From: a virus
Direction: 5' to 3' (one strand)
IMG/VR virus record: IMGVR_UViG_3300006928_000065
Span: 1-26,132 of that record
Length of the DNA: 26,132 nucleotides
The notes under the pieces are model-generated. The model saw only the letters and a list, made by a program, of their open reading frames with translations, did not search any database and was not told the DNA's origin. A program made the translations under genes and the position numbers. The number at the start of each line of letters is the position of its first letter. Position 1 is the stretch's first letter. Shown piece by piece: positions 22,857-26,132 of the stretch.

Positions 22857-25244
22857 TTAAACGCCTAGCATTGAGCCAGTAACGTCTTTTTGTTCAAAGT
22901 CTATAGGTTGTAAATCATTTTTCCTTTGATCTATCATTTTACTTTGTTGCGTACCTTCCATTTTTATACGCTTATCTTTACGATCTTCTATTCTTGATTC
23001 TTTATCTTGCATTGCCTGCATATCCATTTGCTTCAATTGCATATCATACTGAAATTGAGCTTGCATTTTCTCTTGCTCTAACTGCGCTGCAGTTTGCATA
23101 CGTTGTATTTCCATTTGAGATCTAGCCTGTTCATATTGAACTTTAGATCCAGAAATAGCTTCTTGTTTTTGAACTTCAGCTAATCCTATTTTTTCTGCAG
23201 CTTCTGCTTGAGCTTCAGATTGAGCTTTGGCTTGAGCCATAGCGTTTTGTTGATCTTGTTTTCCTTTTACTTTACGTTTTACTTTAAGTAATTGATTAGC
23301 TAATTTAAGGTTTTTAATTTGTCTTAAATCAATAGCGTCTTCTAAATTAATATCCCCTTGTTGTAGAGCCATTTGTATATTTTGCTCTAGCTGAGCTTGT
23401 TGCTCTTCATCTGGTTCTAATTCTAAATAAATACCAAAGTCATGTAAATTTAAATTACTTATTTGAGCTAAGGTGTTTACATTATAGTTTGATATGTTAT
23501 TCATTAAAGACTCTGCGGTAAGTGGAAACTCTAATGCATCTGCTATTTTTAATGCTATATTTTCTGCTATCCTTAATGTAACATATAAACTAGCTTGTTT
23601 AATGTGTCTAGTAGCTACGTTAGAAGCGTTAGCTGCCATTTTTTGTAATCCAACTAGTGTTTGTTTATCAGGTGTGCTACCATCTCTAGCTTCATTTAAC
23701 CCGGTCACATCTCTTATCATTTGTAAATAATACTGATAAGTGCTAATTAAACTTTGTATTTTACCTTGACCAGAGCTAGCTGTTAATTCTTGAATAGGAA
23801 CTTTACCTGGATTCATATCACCATCTTGAGTTAGTGATCTACCTACTATACTACCAGTTTGGAAATACATATTTAATGCTTCTGCTGGGTTATAATTAGT
23901 TCCATTACCTAAATCTACTTCAGCAAGGCCATCCATATCCAAATATACACCATCTGGAACCATCTTTGACATTACTTGCTGTAATTTTAAATGTGTTAAT
24001 TGAATCATATCAGCAAATCCTATACATTTACTTACCAACGATTCTATTCTACCTTTATACATACGAGGTGCGCAAATAGCATAATTCATTTCTACTTTAG
24101 TAGTATCAGACATAGGTCTAGACATGTTTTGTGCAAGTTCCCATTTCAACATAGTATCTGTTCCTAATACTTTAGCACCACTATATAAAACCTCTATACT
24201 TCTACTAACTCTTTCATATCCATCATTAGGTGGTGGGTTGAATTGATCAGTTTTTTCTAAAGCTTTTTGCAATCCTTGTTCTGTTTGTTTTATTTTAAAA
24301 ACTTGATTATGGTAAGTTTTATAATCAAAGTACATTACTTGAACCGTGTTTTCATCATAACCACCCCAACCTGTTATATAGTTTCTATTTCCAGGCATTT
24401 TTTGTATTCTTTCTAATTCTTCATTAGATATATCAGGAAATTCTTTTTTAAGTTCAGGTATTGTAATAGACTTTATTTCTCCAACATAATATATATCTTC
24501 AAAATTAGGATCTTCTGTATATGAATAAACCATATAAGCTGGATCTACATAATCAACTGTTATACCTTCAGCTGTATTAAAGTTTGTTTTACAAGCTGCG
24601 ATTCCACAAACAGTTAAATCCATGTTTAATCTGCGTTTTGTTAAGTCATATTTGTTATGATCCATAACAGAAGATATAGCTTCTTCTTCAGCTATTTCTA
24701 TACTTTGCTTATACGACAACTGCATGTGAAGTTCAAGTTCTTCTGGAGTTTCTGGTAATACCTCAGGATTTTTACTTTGATATAAATTAATTCCTAATGA
24801 TTGTTTTAATGAATCAAGATATTCTCTAGCCAACATATCTTCTTGTATTTTAGCAGCGTATTCAGTTCTTTTCTTTACTGAAGAAGGATCTTGAGCGTAA
24901 GCTTTAATATCATATGTTTTAGCAGATATACCATTAACAACAATGTCTACAAATTTAGATAATATAGGGACTGGTTTCCAGTCTAAATTAAGATAAGACA
25001 AATCACCATTAATAGATAATTCATCTTTGTATTTTTGTATACTTTGTTCTCCACGAGCATACAGTCTTAATTGATGAAATTGATTCCAATTAGTTAAATA
25101 CCTATTTCCATTAGTTCTACCAGTTTTAAACCACTCGTATTCAATAGCCATAGCAACTTGACTCCCATATTCAATACTTGCTTTTTCAGCATCACTCACT
25201 ACTTGACTAGGGAAAGCACTATTGGTATTAGTATATATATTCAT
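22857..25244 (-). CDS. Portal protein (795 aa)
   Basis: The portal is the dodecameric ring at the capsid vertex through which DNA enters and leaves; it docks the terminase and nucleates assembly. The N-terminal ~120 residues (FPSQVV, AIEYEWF, RLYARGEQS, SYLNLDWKPVPI, KFVDIVVNGI) match what I remember of portal proteins of marine podovirus-like and crAss-like phages. It sits between the terminase and the scaffold/capsid genes. At 795 residues it is longer than many portals. The excess is a C-terminal extension of about 150 residues rich in Gln, Met, Ala, Glu and Lys. It contains no evident proline until the last ~15 residues and should form a long helix or coiled coil, like the barrel extension of some podovirus portals. 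The gene is translationally coupled to the terminase by a TAATG overlap. Alternatives are unlikely given position and size. Confidence 0.85.
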   Translation of the reverse strand: MNIYTNTNSAFPSQVVSDAEKASIEYGSQVAMAIEYEWFKTGRTNGNRYLTNWNQFHQLRLYARGEQSIQKYKDELSINGDLSYLNLDWKPVPILSKFVDIVVNGISAKTYDIKAYAQDPSSVKKRTEYAAKIQEDMLAREYLDSLKQSLGINLYQSKNPEVLPETPEELELHMQLSYKQSIEIAEEEAISSVMDHNKYDLTKRRLNMDLTVCGIAACKTNFNTAEGITVDYVDPAYMVYSYTEDPNFEDIYYVGEIKSITIPELKKEFPDISNEELERIQKMPGNRNYITGWGGYDENTVQVMYFDYKTYHNQVFKIKQTEQGLQKALEKTDQFNPPPNDGYERVSRSIEVLYSGAKVLGTDTMLKWELAQNMSRPMSDTTKVEMNYAICAPRMYKGRIESLVSKCIGFADMIQLTHLKLQQVMSKMVPDGVYLDMDGLAEVDLGNGTNYNPAEALNMYFQTGSIVGRSLTQDGDMNPGKVPIQELTASSGQGKIQSLISTYQYYLQMIRDVTGLNEARDGSTPDKQTLVGLQKMAANASNVATRHIKQASLYVTLRIAENIALKIADALEFPLTAESLMNNISNYNVNTLAQISNLNLHDFGIYLELEPDEEQQAQLEQNIQMALQQGDINLEDAIDLRQIKNLKLANQLLKVKRKVKGKQDQQNAMAQAKAQSEAQAEAAEKIGLAEVQKQEAISGSKVQYEQARSQMEIQRMQTAAQLEQEKMQAQFQYDMQLKQMDMQAMQDKESRIEDRKDKRIKMEGTQQSKMIDQRKNDLQPIDFEQKDVTGSMLGV

Positions 25245-26132
25245 TAATTTATAATTTTTGATAAAGTTCCTTTATTGTTGTATTTTTTTATACCCAAATC
25301 AACAGCTTTTAATTCTCTCTTGTTAACAGGTGAATACCTGTGTTTGTTACAAGCCATTAAAGCTAAACCTGAACTAATTGAAGCATCATGAGTTGTCCTG
25401 TTATTTATATTAAATTTAGACCAATCCTCTAATGTTCTTTGAAAATACATGTCTCCATAACCTGTTTCTTTTAATCCTATAAAATGTTCTATATAGGTTT
25501 CAATTGCAGATGCGTGAGCTTGTTTAATGTCTTCGCTTGAATTAGGTATACCACCTATTTCTTTTTCTGTAACAGATAACTTATTTCTTTTTTTATCTGG
25601 TCTGTTCATAGCAAAACCTCTATAACCCCTACGTTTAAAATAATAAAGTAATCTTGGTTTGTTGTTTTCTGCTAGTATTGGCATGCCATAAAATACACAA
25701 GCCATAAGTACATCTTCAAAAAATATCTCAGCAGTTTGTGGACGCGCTATGTATTCTAAGAAAAAATGATTAGGTGGAACTTCTTCCATGCTAAATTTTG
25801 TTAAACCGTGTAGAGATCCGTTAGATCCTCTTTTATCTACTGTTCCTGATATATCATATGGGTCACATCCAAAAGCACCGCAATGCTCATTACCAGGATA
25901 ATTAATTCCATTTTTTAAATATCTTTTGTTTTGAAGTTGTGCAGGTGGAACCCAAGTTACTAAAAATCTTCCTTGATTGTTTGGAACAAATATAACTTTT
26001 GTGTCTTTTTGACCATTTTCCCATTGAAAACCACCCTTTGTAACTCCTAATGTATTTTTTAAATCTTCATTAAAATCTATCTGTTGATATATTTTTGTAA
26101 GATTAAATAAAGATGATTTAGATTCATCTCTA
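25244..26132 (-). CDS. Terminase large subunit, C-terminal (nuclease) part, partial at 5' end
   Basis: The reading frame stays open to the right edge of the window, so this is the last ~295 residues of a longer protein; an internal ATG at 25787-25789 is not the real start. The large terminase is the ATP-driven motor that packages phage DNA into the prohead and cuts the concatemer. What is visible fits the RNase H-like nuclease domain. A GCDPYD motif puts an Asp at 25862-25864. An ILAENN motif puts a Glu at 25667-25669 and is followed by a YFKRRGY segment. A THDASISSGLAL motif puts an Asp at 25385-25387. These match the three acidic metal-binding positions of the fold. The ATPase domain would lie beyond the window. 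The stop overlaps the portal start by one base (TAATG), and the terminase-then-portal order is the usual one. I read the nuclease motifs directly; the family name follows from motif order and neighbours. Confidence 0.85.
   Translation of the reverse strand, partial: RDESKSSLFNLTKIYQQIDFNEDLKNTLGVTKGGFQWENGQKDTKVIFVPNNQGRFLVTWVPPAQLQNKRYLKNGINYPGNEHCGAFGCDPYDISGTVDKRGSNGSLHGLTKFSMEEVPPNHFFLEYIARPQTAEIFFEDVLMACVFYGMPILAENNKPRLLYYFKRRGYRGFAMNRPDKKRNKLSVTEKEIGGIPNSSEDIKQAHASAIETYIEHFIGLKETGYGDMYFQRTLEDWSKFNINNRTTHDASISSGLALMACNKHRYSPVNKRELKAVDLGIKKYNNKGTLSKIIN

Noticed and set aside
1-26132. tRNA genes, CRISPR arrays, integrase, insertion sequences or attachment sites
   Set aside because: Reading both strands, I found no cloverleaf-compatible segment, regularly spaced repeat, recombinase motif or terminal inverted repeats; nearly every base is in a virion-module gene.

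Overview
The window is a block of late, virion-morphogenesis genes from a short-tailed (podovirus-like) tailed phage. Every supported gene lies on the minus strand, so transcription runs from position 26132 down to position 1. The DNA is strongly AT-rich (about one third GC by eye). Start codons are preceded by A/T-only leaders rather than Shine-Dalgarno sequences. The secreted proteins have signal peptides ending in Asn-Ala-Gln or Ser-Gly-Gln. Together these suggest a phage of Bacteroidetes, probably a marine flavobacterium. Gene order and motifs resemble uncultured marine podovirus-like contigs and, in the portal and muzzle proteins, crAss-like phages. Family assignments come from remembered sequence patterns, not from a database search.

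Layout in transcription order. Packaging and head: the C-terminal nuclease part of the large terminase (cut by the window edge), portal, a charged scaffold-like protein and the major capsid protein. Next comes a hairpin-bounded pair of 128-codon ORFs that look like two halves of one conserved protein, split by a single in-frame TAA. Connector and tail: a ring/adaptor protein, a connector protein with an extra N-terminal beta-rich domain, a 1383-residue muzzle (tail stabilisation) protein, and a separate 490-residue protein carrying what I recognise as the conserved C-terminal core of the same muzzle family. A small cupin follows. Internal virion or ejection proteins: a 225-residue helical Gly/Ala-rich protein, a 361-residue unknown and a giant 2839-residue multidomain protein with an HExxH metallopeptidase motif and a HAD phosphatase domain. 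The module ends with a 70-residue secreted basic protein and a secreted beta-rich protein that runs off the left edge.

Genes are tightly packed, with 1-nt TAATG or 4-nt ATGA overlaps or gaps of under 75 nt. No stretch over 300 bases lacks a gene. I saw no tRNA, CRISPR array, integrase, att site or mobile element. The most interesting points are two interruptions of normally continuous virion genes by in-frame stops, two stem-loops that pair better as minus-strand RNA and bracket the first interrupted gene, a KFS(K/R) motif recurring at domain boundaries in the giant protein, and beta-domain insertions in the muzzle and connector proteins.
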